Origin: JBCCXL01 sp039191605
Lineage (GTDB): Bacteria; Acidobacteriota; Thermoanaerobaculia; Multivoradales; JAHZIX01
Direction: 5' to 3'
Assembly (NCBI GenBank): GCA_039191605.1
Contig: JBCCXL010000017.1
Coordinates: forward strand, 1 to 64,000
DNA length: 64,000 nt
Below are positions 27,101-34,520 of the stretch, piece by piece (the stretch's first letter is position 1; each line of letters begins with the position of its first letter). Below the pieces are notes generated by a model that was not told where the DNA came from, ran no database searches, and worked only from the letters and a program-made list of their open reading frames with translations. A program made the translations under genes and the position numbers.

Positions 27101-27938
27101 GCTCTACCAAATCTTTGGCTGGTGGGAGCGGGCAGAGAAGATCTTCCGCCAGAAGGTGCAGGCGGCGAAGAGCAGAAAATACGGCGTCGATGTCGCCGCT
27201 GCGGGCCGGGTACAGCTGGGCCGGCTGCGGCTTCAGCGGGGAGACTTCGAGCAGGCGGAGGAGGAGCTGCTAGAGGCTCTGAGCCTGTTCCAGCGGGCCG
27301 GCCGTCGCCGCGATCTCGCGGTGGTGAGCTGGGACCTCGGAACTCTCGAGCTGTGGCGTGGGCAGGGAGAGCAGGCGCGGCGGCGCTTCGAGGCGGCTGC
27401 CCAGCATCTGAGGGAGAGCGATCGATTGGATCTCGCTCGGCTCGGCTGGCGCTGGGCTCGCTACCATCGACAATTCGGCGCCGCGGGAGAGGCCTTGGCT
27501 CAGGCGCAGGCAGCCGCTGAGGAGCTGCGCCGGCTCTACCCGCTGGAGTCCGCCCACGCCGAGATCGAGGTCGCGCGCTGTGCCCTGAAGACATCCCGAG
27601 GGTCGTTGGGCGAGGAGGCTCTGGAGCGGGCGGAGTCGATCTTTACCTCTCACCGCGCGGCCCTCGGAGGGCTGGTGGTGCGGACAGTACGCGCGGAGCA
27701 GGCATTGCAACGCTCTCTCCGGGCGACCTCGATAGCGGAGCGAGAGATGCTGCTGAGATCCCAGCTGCTGGATCTAGCAGCTCTTTACGAGGACCTCCAA
27801 GAGCTGGGAGCTAGGGCCTATAGTGCTGCGACCCTTCGACTCTCCGCCGCGCTGCATGCCGCCCTGGGAGAGCAGGCGAGAGCGCGAGATCTGGAGCAGC
27901 AGGCGCGTCAGGCACACCCCTCCCGAGCCGCTCCATAA
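24129..27938 (+). CDS. CHAT protease - STAND NTPase - TPR protein
   Basis: The protein has 1269 residues. Residues ~50-360 form a CHAT (caspase-like) peptidase domain: VVHLSCHG gives catalytic His219, LIFLSACETA gives Cys262, and an APAVLGWGASV strand follows. Next is a STAND-type NTPase: FVGRRREI, P-loop GAPGIGKS at 408-415, Walker-B-like LLLELDALES, sensor-like LLLVSR, and a winged-helix-like region. The C-terminus (~800-1269) is TPR-rich (LRAGEPQPAQEAFERAL, GDFEQAEEELLEALSLFQ). A low-complexity pentapeptide tract interrupts the TPRs near 867-925. The design is that of signal-sensing NTPases: TPR sensor, NTPase oligomerisation, proteolytic output. Such proteins occur in bacterial defence and cell-death pathways. 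It has no signal peptide. No substrate gene is adjacent. Confidence 0.88.
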   Translation: MSRVFLRTHSSSLVWEVEGEHPRSRDLTQEDTQKLRLWIARYGRLTARRQGLAISGAAAVQQLRDLGHSLYRWLDGSQRWLERVLAESMDLDLEIVASEVPEEQELLLLDLPWEILARDGAFLAENPRRPFSPVRRVGRGGAPRAPSEHRLSMVFMAAAPEGHAQLDFEIEEAAILEAASGLGADLAVEETGNLRQLELLLLRRGLHRQCIDVVHLSCHGLGGEDPHLLLEGEDGAVQKASPQELCTSLQPGQLRLIFLSACETAMSSARPTLSHGAFGSMIAPLIADGAPAVLGWGASVRDQQALRFASCLYQRLSRQSTLEDAVEDARAELMERFGAGSDWHLARLFLGAEGGGRLTVGTTSRWLGRGGSVAEAERWFVGRRREIQESLRYLDPDRADGAGVLLFGAPGIGKSRLAQRLAQRLVGSERMRHLSLKEVQGEEDLLARLARFGGLNVEEALAKLNRRELRPSLEQRLRSLLDTFFHRGDPEAKPLLLELDALESYLEPQGFAPRRVLEQHVDWLHDLIAAFSAHRLGSRLLLVSRLQPQLEVGRRCVSQHLRYLSVPAMKPYERDKLTRAALAASGEDHSHLATVKDWRQRLNAAAGGHPGLQELLLRALQGAPGAEALETLESYLQHREAPQQGAGSWWPYLEQMGLQELYSRLPPASRRLLQLLSLSPLPVPAGELVAAVRHVGISNPEEASRPLLGSGLLERLWAPGWDGGKGADALEWSPTPWVRPLLPKADADQERRFAEQLGHRLDHRWSNERPASREQKQEVVRLAVLGADLELLKRRGEDELLQLYWQGSFRRARDRAEAMIAAFEQARRSPPPGFRLRLSEALQRLGEPVEALRAFEPLEDSLSRYLVAEDLVAEDLTAEGPSAEDRSAEALPEAARSEAAQLEQAQLEQAQLEQAQLEQAQLEQDSAGAAQQEGLRPADIPSLLVHLGRLRLRAGEPQPAQEAFERALNAWGAPQVEDSGARHVIEGELGQLYQIFGWWERAEKIFRQKVQAAKSRKYGVDVAAAGRVQLGRLRLQRGDFEQAEEELLEALSLFQRAGRRRDLAVVSWDLGTLELWRGQGEQARRRFEAAAQHLRESDRLDLARLGWRWARYHRQFGAAGEALAQAQAAAEELRRLYPLESAHAEIEVARCALKTSRGSLGEEALERAESIFTSHRAALGGLVVRTVRAEQALQRSLRATSIAEREMLLRSQLLDLAALYEDLQELGARAYSAATLRLSAALHAALGEQARARDLEQQARQAHPSRAAP
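26727..26903 (+). repeat. 15-bp tandem repeat encoding pentapeptides
   Basis: Inside the CHAT-STAND gene about twelve 15-bp units run head to tail. The first (GTAGCAGAAGATCTA type) are diverged and encode xAEDL-like pentapeptides. The last five (26829-26903, CAACTGGAACAAGCC type) are nearly identical and encode QLEQA. The gradient from diverged to near-identical suggests recent slippage at the 3' end. Confidence 0.9.
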
Positions 27939-28046
27939 GGGGCGCAAGGGAGAGGTCCATATTGTCTGTTGGTCGGGTTCGTAGGCTGAGTTCTTCGCTG
28001 GGGCTCTTCGTTCAGAGCGCGGCGACGGAGCTCGGCAGGAAGAAAC

Positions 28047-28517
28047 TCATTTGGTCGCGGTGAAGGCGACGGCAGAGCTGAGGTTGGGAGGGTGCGGCGT
28101 GGCGAGAGGCGGAGGCGACTGGTCCGCTGGCCGCTGTAGTCGAATGAGGTGGAACCAGGCCAAGAAGGCGTCGAGCATGCGGAGAAAGACTTCGGCCTCT
28201 TCAGCGGATACCTGCTCGATTCCGAGGGCAGCGAGAACCTCACTCTGGGGCTTGCGCTTGCCTTCACCGATGGCCGAAAGATCTCGTGTCGCGCGGCCGT
28301 TGACCTCTTCCAGGGCGTTCAGCAGATCGAAGCGATCGGCTCCCATGGCGTCGAGGATTTGGCCCACCGTCTCGAAGGTCGGCAGGGTCTTTTCGGTTTC
28401 ATAGGCGCTGACCAGCGCCTTGGTCTTTCCGGCTCGTTCGGCTACGTCCTTTTGTAACAAGTTGCGTTCGGTGCGAAGGTAGCGCAGGGCTCTGCCCAGG
28501 CCGTCGAATTCACCCAT
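28047..28517 (-). CDS. XRE-family helix-turn-helix regulator
   Basis: The protein has 156 residues. Residues ~8-62 form a Cro/C1-type HTH: LGRALRYLRTERNLLQKDVAERAGKTKALVSAYETEKTLPTFETVGQIL, with the recognition helix at about 35-45. The remaining ~90 residues are charged, then proline-rich, with no known domain. It probably binds DNA as a dimer, and its targets are unknown. It is last in a leftward gene series and convergent with the CHAT-STAND gene, 108 bp from it. The upstream 170 bp is AT-rich, suggesting its own promoter. Confidence 0.85.
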   Translation of the reverse strand: MGEFDGLGRALRYLRTERNLLQKDVAERAGKTKALVSAYETEKTLPTFETVGQILDAMGADRFDLLNALEEVNGRATRDLSAIGEGKRKPQSEVLAALGIEQVSAEEAEVFLRMLDAFLAWFHLIRLQRPADQSPPPLATPHPPNLSSAVAFTATK

Positions 28518-28690
28518 GAGTCAGGATCCGATAGTAGAGGAACGTGGGAGGGGGGAGCACTCATTGCGAATGACCATCAGATTGGATCGCTACCGATTAG
28601 CCGTAATTGACTTATGGCAGGCGTAGATTTTCTGTCCTGGAAAGTATACCGGATTTTGATTCGTCTGGCATTGAATCCTAAGAAGCAAAT

Positions 28691-29263
28691 TCATCCCTGC
28701 TCGGGAGGTACATCTTTTTCGTTGTTCGCGAGGTCCTCGAGGTCGGCGGGGGTGTATTCCCCGGGGGGTGGGGGCGGTGCCAGGGTGTCGCTGACCTCTT
28801 GATCATCGGGAGCGGGGACGTCCCCTCCTGCGCCCGCGCCGCCTCCGCCTCGCTGTCCCGGTGCGCCGCCACCGCCCGGTGCCGAGGCTAGGGCCGGATC
28901 GTCGCCGGCTTCGTTGGCGGAGATGCCCAGCGCATCGAGAATTCGACTCGGATCATCATCCCGGGCCTCCCGGGCCTCCGCGGCGCTGTCGTCCTCGTTG
29001 AGGCTGGGGTCGATGACGAAGTCCTCTGGATCGAAATCTGGAGACTCGTTCACCGCTTCCTGTCTCTCACCGGCCGGCGTAGCGTCGTTCACCGTCTCTT
29101 CGGCGGTGCTCCCTTCGCCCGCTGTGGATTCCACATCCTCCGCGGGAGGTGGGGAGCTACAGCCGGAGGCGAAGAGAAGCACCAGGAGAGGAGTAGCGAG
29201 GAGCGAGAGGGCGCTCAGCGGTGATCGCGGAGCGTCGAGAGGGGAGAGTTTTCGTAGCTTCAT
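28691..29263 (-). CDS. Acidic Gly/Pro-rich lipoprotein, unknown function
   Basis: The ATG at 29263 gives 190 residues with a hydrophobic segment ending in LFASGC (lipobox). The rest is low-complexity: Glu/Asp/Ala-rich, then a glycine run (PGGGGAPGQRGGGGAGAGG), then a Pro-rich tail. I recognise no domain. Probably an envelope lipoprotein; the disordered sequence suggests a linker or scaffold role, but this is a guess. Confidence 0.6.
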   Translation of the reverse strand: MKLRKLSPLDAPRSPLSALSLLATPLLVLLFASGCSSPPPAEDVESTAGEGSTAEETVNDATPAGERQEAVNESPDFDPEDFVIDPSLNEDDSAAEAREARDDDPSRILDALGISANEAGDDPALASAPGGGGAPGQRGGGGAGAGGDVPAPDDQEVSDTLAPPPPPGEYTPADLEDLANNEKDVPPEQG

Positions 29264-29379
29264 GGGGTCGAGGGTCTCATCGCAAGGTGGGTGAGTGCTC
29301 AGGGTCACGGTGGGAATAGTGGCGAGTGGTGAAATAGCGGGGATTCGGGCCTTGAGCGAAGGTTTAGGGTGGTGGGCGA

Positions 29380-29865
29380 TCACGGCTGGCGGCAGAGCTG
29401 ACTCAGCCCGTTGGCGGTAAAGAAGAGCAGCAGGCCGCCGCGCAGGCTCCAAGCTACGGTACGAATCCAGTTGCTCGCCACCAGGCTTGCGTGGACAGCG
29501 GGATCAAAACCGGCGGCGAGACGCCCGTGAAGGGGGATCTGGATCAGGGCGGTGGAGAGCCAGATGACGGCCAGCAGCGCGATTCCGGCGAGCACCGCGG
29601 CGCGGGGCAGGAAGGGGGGGCGAGCGACTAGCAGCAGGCCTGCGGTGATCAGCTCCAGGAGCATCGCCGGGGCGACGATGGTGGTGATGCGCATCGCGTG
29701 GAGGCGCTCGTATTCCGCGAATCCGGCGGCGCCGACGGAGCCGAAGAGAGGGTAGTGAACCACCTGGATGGTCCAGATCAGGCCCACCAGGAAGAGAGTC
29801 GAACCCAGATGGAGCACGAAGGTGGCGTTGGCCAGAGTGTCCGGTGTGGGGGCGGAGGCGTTCAT
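29380..29865 (-). CDS. Four-helix integral membrane protein
   Basis: The protein has 161 residues from the ATG at 29865, with four hydrophobic helices at about residues 13-37, 60-80, 88-112 and 135-155. The pattern IWTIQVVHYPLF with a following FAEYERLHAMRIT is conserved-looking and rich in His/Tyr. I do not recognise a named family. The gene starts 16 bp after the ligA stop on the same strand, so it is probably co-transcribed with ligA. Confidence 0.65.
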   Translation of the reverse strand: MNASAPTPDTLANATFVLHLGSTLFLVGLIWTIQVVHYPLFGSVGAAGFAEYERLHAMRITTIVAPAMLLELITAGLLLVARPPFLPRAAVLAGIALLAVIWLSTALIQIPLHGRLAAGFDPAVHASLVASNWIRTVAWSLRGGLLLFFTANGLSQLCRQP

Positions 29866-29881
29866 GTGTCGGGCAATCCCG

Positions 29882-32065
29882 TCAATTCTCTGGCGGCGGG
29901 AGCTGGGCTCCCTGAGCTTCCAGAAGGGCGATGAGGGCGGCTTCATCCAGCACCTCGACGCCGAGCTTCTCGGCCTTGGCGAGCTTGGAGCCGGGGCTGT
30001 CGCCGGCCACCACGTAGCTGGTTTTGCGGCTCACGGAGCCGGTGACCCGTCCTCCGAGTCCCTCTACCAGGGCCTTGGCGCTGTCTCGGGTGAAGCGCTC
30101 CAGGCCTCCGGTGAAGACGAAGGTCTTGCCTTCCAGAGGGGCTTCCTGGCCGTCCTCAGCGGCCTCTCCCGATGGCCGCGGTGTGCTCTCCTGCAGCTCC
30201 ATGATGCCGTCCATCAGGCGCTCCAGCACTTCGGCGGTCTGGGGCTGGGCGAAGAAGGAGCGAATCGCTTCGCTCATGCGGGGGCCAACCCCGGATACCG
30301 ACTGCAGGGCCTCGTCGTCGGCGCCCTGGACTCCGCGGAAGGTGCCGAAGTGGCGAGCTAGGTCGCGGGCGACGGTGACCCCCACTTCGGGGATTCCGAG
30401 GCCGAAGAGGAAGCGCTCCAAGGAGGTGCGGCGGGTGCTTTCGATGGCCTCCACCAGCTTGCCGGCGGAGATCGCGCCGAAGCCTTCGTAGCCGATGAGG
30501 TCGTGGGCCCGCAGCGCGAAGAGCTGGGGCAGCTCGGTGACCAGGCCCTCGCCGACCAGCAGCTTGGCGGTCTCCTCGCCGAGGCCTTCGATGTCCAGGG
30601 CTTTGCGGGAGCCGAAGTGCACCAGGCGCCCCACCAGCTGGGCGGAGCATTCGAAGGAGTTGGGGCAGACGCTAAAGGGTCCTCGCTCCACCAGGGGGGT
30701 GTCGCAGGAGGGGCAGCGCTCCGGCATCTGGAAGGGCTCTGCGCGCTCGCGGCCTTCCTCTTCCAGCACTTCCACCACCTGGGGGATGACGTCCCCCGCT
30801 CGCTGTACTCGGATGAGATCTCCCTCTCGCACATCCTTGCGGGCGACCTCCTCGCGATTGTGCAGGGTCGCGCGGCTAACCGTGACGCCGCCGATCTCCA
30901 CCGGGCGCATCAACGCCACCGGGGTGACCACGCCGGTGCGGCCGACGCTGGCGAAGATCCGCTCCACCCGGGTGATCTCCTTGCGCGGCGGAAACTTCAT
31001 CGCGAAGGCCCAGCGGGGGTGGTGGGAGGTGGAGCCCAGGGCCTGGCGGCCGGCGAGGTCGTCGAGCTTGATCACCACGCCGTCGACCTCGAAACCGAGG
31101 GTATCCCGGGATTCCTCGATGGAGCGGTGGAAGTCCAGCAGCTCGTCGACGGTGGTGGCGACTCGGGTCAGGGTGGAGACCCGCAGGCCCCAATCCCGCA
31201 TCGCCGCCAGTGCCTCCTGGTGCGTCGCCAGGGTGCTGCCGTCGGGAAGGGGGATCGGCCCGTCGGTGGTGGCGTCCTCCTCGTTCTCCGGGGCCAGCGC
31301 GAGGATGTCGTAGACGTAGACCTCCAGCGGGCGCTCCGCGGCGATGCTGGGATCCAGCTGGCGAACGGTGCCGGCGGTGGCGTTGCGGGGGTTGGCGAAG
31401 GGTTCCTTGCCGGCGGCCAGCAGGCGCTCATTGAGGGACTCGAAGCCATCCACCGTGAGCAGGATCTCCCCCCGGACGGCGAGCAGGGCGGGGATCGGCC
31501 GCTGCCCTGCCCGCAGGCTCAGGGGCACCGTGGCGATGGTGCGCACGCTTTCGGTGATGCCCTCTCCGCGCTGGCCGTCGCCGCGAGTCACGGCGCGCTC
31601 CAGCACGCCGTCGCGGTACACCAGCTCCACCGAGATGCCGTCGAACTTAGGGTCCACGACCCAGCTGCCGGCGCCCGATGTGGGCACCGCCGCGGCCAGG
31701 TCCGCCTTAGTGAGGGAAGCCTTGGTGAGCGCCTTACGCACCCGTTCGTCGAAGCGGCGGAGGGTGGCTTCCTCCTGGGAGGAGTCGAGGCTCAGCATCG
31801 GCGACGCGTGCTGGTGGGAGGGGAGATGGTCGAGAATGCCGCCGGCGACGCGCTGGGTGGGGGAATCCGGCTGGATGAGATCCGGGTGGCGGGCCTCCAG
31901 CTCCTTCAGCTCATGGAAGAGGGCATCGAAGGCCTGGTCGGAGATCTCCGGGCGGTTTTCGATGTAGTAGAGGTGCTCGTGGTGCCTCAGCTCCCGCCTC
32001 AGCTCGGCGGCGCGCCGCTCGGCGGCGGGGGATGGTGGAGAGGTGGAGTCGGGGGTCGCGTTCAT
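29882..32065 (-). CDS. ligA: NAD-dependent DNA ligase
   Basis: The protein has 727 residues, the normal LigA length. It has an N-terminal Ia domain (HHEHLYYIENRPEISDQAFDALFHEL), adenylation Lys140 in VVDPKFDGIS (the usual KxDG), then an OB fold, a Cys4 zinc finger (CPSCDTPL ... CPNSFEC), an HhH domain and a C-terminal BRCT (GKTFVFTGGLERFTR). It seals nicks in duplex DNA using NAD+. Its ATG overlaps the stop codon of the preceding acyltransferase-like gene by 4 bp (ATGA), indicating translational coupling. Confidence 0.98.
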   Translation of the reverse strand: MNATPDSTSPPSPAAERRAAELRRELRHHEHLYYIENRPEISDQAFDALFHELKELEARHPDLIQPDSPTQRVAGGILDHLPSHQHASPMLSLDSSQEEATLRRFDERVRKALTKASLTKADLAAAVPTSGAGSWVVDPKFDGISVELVYRDGVLERAVTRGDGQRGEGITESVRTIATVPLSLRAGQRPIPALLAVRGEILLTVDGFESLNERLLAAGKEPFANPRNATAGTVRQLDPSIAAERPLEVYVYDILALAPENEEDATTDGPIPLPDGSTLATHQEALAAMRDWGLRVSTLTRVATTVDELLDFHRSIEESRDTLGFEVDGVVIKLDDLAGRQALGSTSHHPRWAFAMKFPPRKEITRVERIFASVGRTGVVTPVALMRPVEIGGVTVSRATLHNREEVARKDVREGDLIRVQRAGDVIPQVVEVLEEEGRERAEPFQMPERCPSCDTPLVERGPFSVCPNSFECSAQLVGRLVHFGSRKALDIEGLGEETAKLLVGEGLVTELPQLFALRAHDLIGYEGFGAISAGKLVEAIESTRRTSLERFLFGLGIPEVGVTVARDLARHFGTFRGVQGADDEALQSVSGVGPRMSEAIRSFFAQPQTAEVLERLMDGIMELQESTPRPSGEAAEDGQEAPLEGKTFVFTGGLERFTRDSAKALVEGLGGRVTGSVSRKTSYVVAGDSPGSKLAKAEKLGVEVLDEAALIALLEAQGAQLPPPEN

Positions 32066-32859
32066 CGGTTAGCCCGAGCAGCGGGGCGAGGCTGGGCCTC
32101 GAACTCGCCATTGGGGTACACGGTGGAGCCATCGCCGTGGGCCTCGGTCCACGAGTCGGTGGGGCAGAGCGTGTCGCGGCGGTGCTGGAGGTTCTCTCGC
32201 ACCACGTCTCGGAAGCTGCGGCCTTCCTTTTCGGCTTGCTCTCTACACTCTCGGCGGTACTCCTCGAGGTCGAGGAACTCTAGGTTCATGCGCACGGTGC
32301 GGAAGAGTCGCGGGAAGGTCTGCCCCGGATGCTGAATGTGGTGGAGGCCGCCGGAATAGGCGATCAGAAAGCCGCCCTGCCCTATGGTTTCGATGACGTC
32401 CGCGATGCCGCCTCGGATATCCATCGGTCGGCCCTTGGAGTCCAGGCCGGTGGAGCGCTGCATGCGCCCCTCCGGCAGCATGATCATCAGCTTGGCTTTT
32501 TTCACCAACTGCAGGGTGCGCGCCCAGGTGTGGTCTCGCTTGCGGGTGAGGGGCACCACCTGGTGGGCGATGATGGAGAAGAGATGGCCGATGATGGGAC
32601 GGTTGATGGTCTTGTCCGCCACCGGCACCACGCTCTCGCTGGCGATGCGCCAGAGAAAGTGCTTGGAGACCACCGCCGCGTAGAGCCACTCGTAGAGGCT
32701 GGTGTGGTGGAGGATGATCACCAGGCGGCTCTCCCTCCACGAATCGACGGCGGGGCGCCCGCCCACCCAGCGCACCTCGGTGCGGTAGAACAGGCGGGCG
32801 AACACCTGCATCCCCCGAATCATGAAATAGGTGATGTAGGGCTGGATCTTCTTGATCAT
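32062..32859 (-). CDS. Lysophospholipid acyltransferase (PlsC-like), HX4E variant
   Basis: The protein has 265 residues. The LPLAT block I is LHHTSLYEW, where the usual H-x4-D reads H-x4-E. Block III is LPEGRMQRS (normally FPEGTRS-like) and is followed by GGFLIAYSGGLHH. The family moves acyl chains onto lysophosphatidic acid or related lipids at the membrane. The Asp-to-Glu change and loss of the Thr in EGT may alter activity or substrate. It lies 38 bp after the R2lox gene and overlaps ligA by 4 bp. Confidence 0.75.
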   Translation of the reverse strand: MIKKIQPYITYFMIRGMQVFARLFYRTEVRWVGGRPAVDSWRESRLVIILHHTSLYEWLYAAVVSKHFLWRIASESVVPVADKTINRPIIGHLFSIIAHQVVPLTRKRDHTWARTLQLVKKAKLMIMLPEGRMQRSTGLDSKGRPMDIRGGIADVIETIGQGGFLIAYSGGLHHIQHPGQTFPRLFRTVRMNLEFLDLEEYRRECREQAEKEGRSFRDVVRENLQHRRDTLCPTDSWTEAHGDGSTVYPNGEFEAQPRPAARANR

Positions 32860-32897
32860 GTGGGCATCATCGCGGGGTGTGGTTCTCGGTTCGGGGC

Positions 32898-33797
32898 TCA
32901 GGCTGCGCTCGGCTGAGCGGAAGAGACGTCAGCGAGAGTCTTGCCGCGAGCCTTTTCGATGCGCTGGCTACGCTTCTGGAATTGGCCGATGGCGTATTCC
33001 GTGAACTGCTCTAGCTCGAGGCCGAAGGGCAGGGTGTCGTAGGCGGCGAAGAGCTCCTGGATCAGCAGGATGGCGGGGCCCAGCAGCTCCGCCAAGCGCT
33101 CTTCGATGGCTCGCCACACGCCGTCCCCGTGCTCCGCCACCAGGCGAGAGAGGAGGTAGACGCCGTAGGCCATATGACGGCTCTCGTCCCGCTGGAGATG
33201 GCGGACCGCCTGCTGCATGCCCGGCAGGATGCCGTTGCGCTCCAGCATGTGGCGGTAGGCGTGGTAGCCGGTCTCCGCCAGCACCCCCTCGACGATCATG
33301 TTGTAGGTCACCGAGGCGCGGGCCTGGGCCTCGGGAGAGGCGTCCTGTCGCAGCTGGGCGAGGGCGGTGGGCAGCTCCTGCTCGAAGATGATGCTGTAGC
33401 TGGGGGTGAAATAGCCGGAGAGGTCCCCCTGGTATTGGGTCACCTCCCGCAGGAAGCGATCGAAGAGCTCTACGTGCTTGGCTTCTTCCCACAGGAAGGA
33501 GGTGAGGTACATCTCTTCTTCCAGCCGTCCCTCGGAGGCGATCACGCCGATCAGCGGCAGCAGATCCACGGTGACGCTCTCCTCGCCGGCCTGGAAGAGA
33601 GTCGAGAGGCGCAGCAGCACGTCGCGCTCCAGCTCGTTGAGCTTCTCCCAATCCCGGCGATCCTGCTCGAAATCGATGTCCTGAGGATTCCAGATCCCGT
33701 GAGCCTTGGCCTTGGCCCAGAGTCGCATCGGGAAGGTTCCGTGGTCGAGGCCGCGGCGCGTGGTGTGCAGGCGGGGAGGCGTAGGGGACGTAGTCAT
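32898..33797 (-). CDS. R2-like ligand-binding oxidase (R2lox)
   Basis: The protein has 299 residues from the ATG at 33797, where GAGG lies 8 bp upstream (a GTG 9 bp earlier is also in frame). It has the ferritin-like R2 fold without a ribonucleotide reductase large-subunit partner. All hallmark residues of the described Mn/Fe R2lox fall into place with a constant +3 offset from the Geobacillus numbering: metal ligands Glu72, Glu105, His108, Glu170, Glu205 and His208, and the cross-linking pair Val75 and Tyr165. The family carries a Mn/Fe centre and a long-chain fatty acid ligand. The physiological substrate is unknown. It is followed closely by the PlsC-like gene, and an SCP2-like gene lies upstream, both lipid-related. 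Confidence 0.9.
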   Translation of the reverse strand: MTTSPTPPRLHTTRRGLDHGTFPMRLWAKAKAHGIWNPQDIDFEQDRRDWEKLNELERDVLLRLSTLFQAGEESVTVDLLPLIGVIASEGRLEEEMYLTSFLWEEAKHVELFDRFLREVTQYQGDLSGYFTPSYSIIFEQELPTALAQLRQDASPEAQARASVTYNMIVEGVLAETGYHAYRHMLERNGILPGMQQAVRHLQRDESRHMAYGVYLLSRLVAEHGDGVWRAIEERLAELLGPAILLIQELFAAYDTLPFGLELEQFTEYAIGQFQKRSQRIEKARGKTLADVSSAQPSAA

Positions 33798-33836
33798 GGG
33801 CGGCACCTCGTTGTGGTGAGAAAGGGGGGAGGCTTT

Positions 33837-33892
33837 GGCTTTCAGGGCTTGGCTTTCAGGGCTTGGCTTTCAGGGCTTGGCTTTCAGGGCTT
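33837..33892. repeat. Perfect 14-bp tandem repeat, 4 copies
   Basis: Four identical copies of GGCTTTCAGGGCTT lie head to tail between the R2lox start and the SCP2-like gene stop. They are non-coding. Confidence 0.97.
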
Positions 33893-33965
33893 GCTGATTG
33901 GGTGTCGGGGGCTGGGGTCGCGTGATCGGGGCTCGTGAATCAGGACGACGCTCAGGGAGATCCCG

Positions 33966-34430
33966 TCAGGACGACCAGCCCTCGGGGACGCTGGCCTCGA
34001 GATTGGCGGCGGTGCGCACCAGTTCGCGGGCGGCTTTGACCTGCGGAGTGAGCTTCGCCAGGCTGCCTCGGGCGAGGCGGATCTTGCCGCTCATCAGGGC
34101 AAGGAGGGGGTCGAGGTCAGATTCCAGCACTCGCTTCCACTGCGCCGGCTCGGCGGCGAGCACGAAGGGCGCCTCGGCGCGGTCTTCGTCGTTGGCCAGT
34201 CGGGCTTCGTGGCAGCGGCCGTGCTCGAGATCGAGGAAGACCGCCCGTTCACTGGGGATACCCAGATTGGGATCTGCGCTCATCACCAGCACCAGGGCTC
34301 CCTCCCAGCTGCTGGCAGCCTCGCGATAGGCCTCGCTGGTGTCCAGGGCGTCGCCCCAGGCCTGAGCCCATTCGGCGCTGAAGATCTCGGGAGGAGAGGA
34401 GGAATCGTCGCCTTTTATAGTTTGGTTCAT
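33966..34430 (-). CDS. SCP2-like sterol-transfer domain protein
   Basis: The protein has 154 residues. The central WKRVLESDLDPLLALMSGKIRLARGSLAKL matches the SCP2 pattern of a hydrophobic beta sheet followed by a gate helix. The N-terminal half contains a strand-rich lead-in (GALVLVMSADPNLG, AVFLDLEHGRC). The fold binds a lipid or CoA-ester ligand in a tunnel. AGGAAAGCAGG precedes the ATG. It is transcribed away from the GT2 gene and toward the R2lox gene, 168 bp upstream of it. Confidence 0.75.
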   Translation of the reverse strand: MNQTIKGDDSSSPPEIFSAEWAQAWGDALDTSEAYREAASSWEGALVLVMSADPNLGIPSERAVFLDLEHGRCHEARLANDEDRAEAPFVLAAEPAQWKRVLESDLDPLLALMSGKIRLARGSLAKLTPQVKAARELVRTAANLEASVPEGWSS

Positions 34431-34520
34431 AGACCTGCTTTCCTACCACATTTTCGCCGAGGCCAGCACTCCGCCCTCGGCCCTGCTAGGATCGGCGCCC
34501 GAGGGAAGGAGAAGTACAGG

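Noticed and set aside
30503..32335. 610-codon plus-strand open frame opposite ligA
   Set aside because: ligA has all family motifs on the other strand; the frame crosses into the neighbouring gene's antisense.
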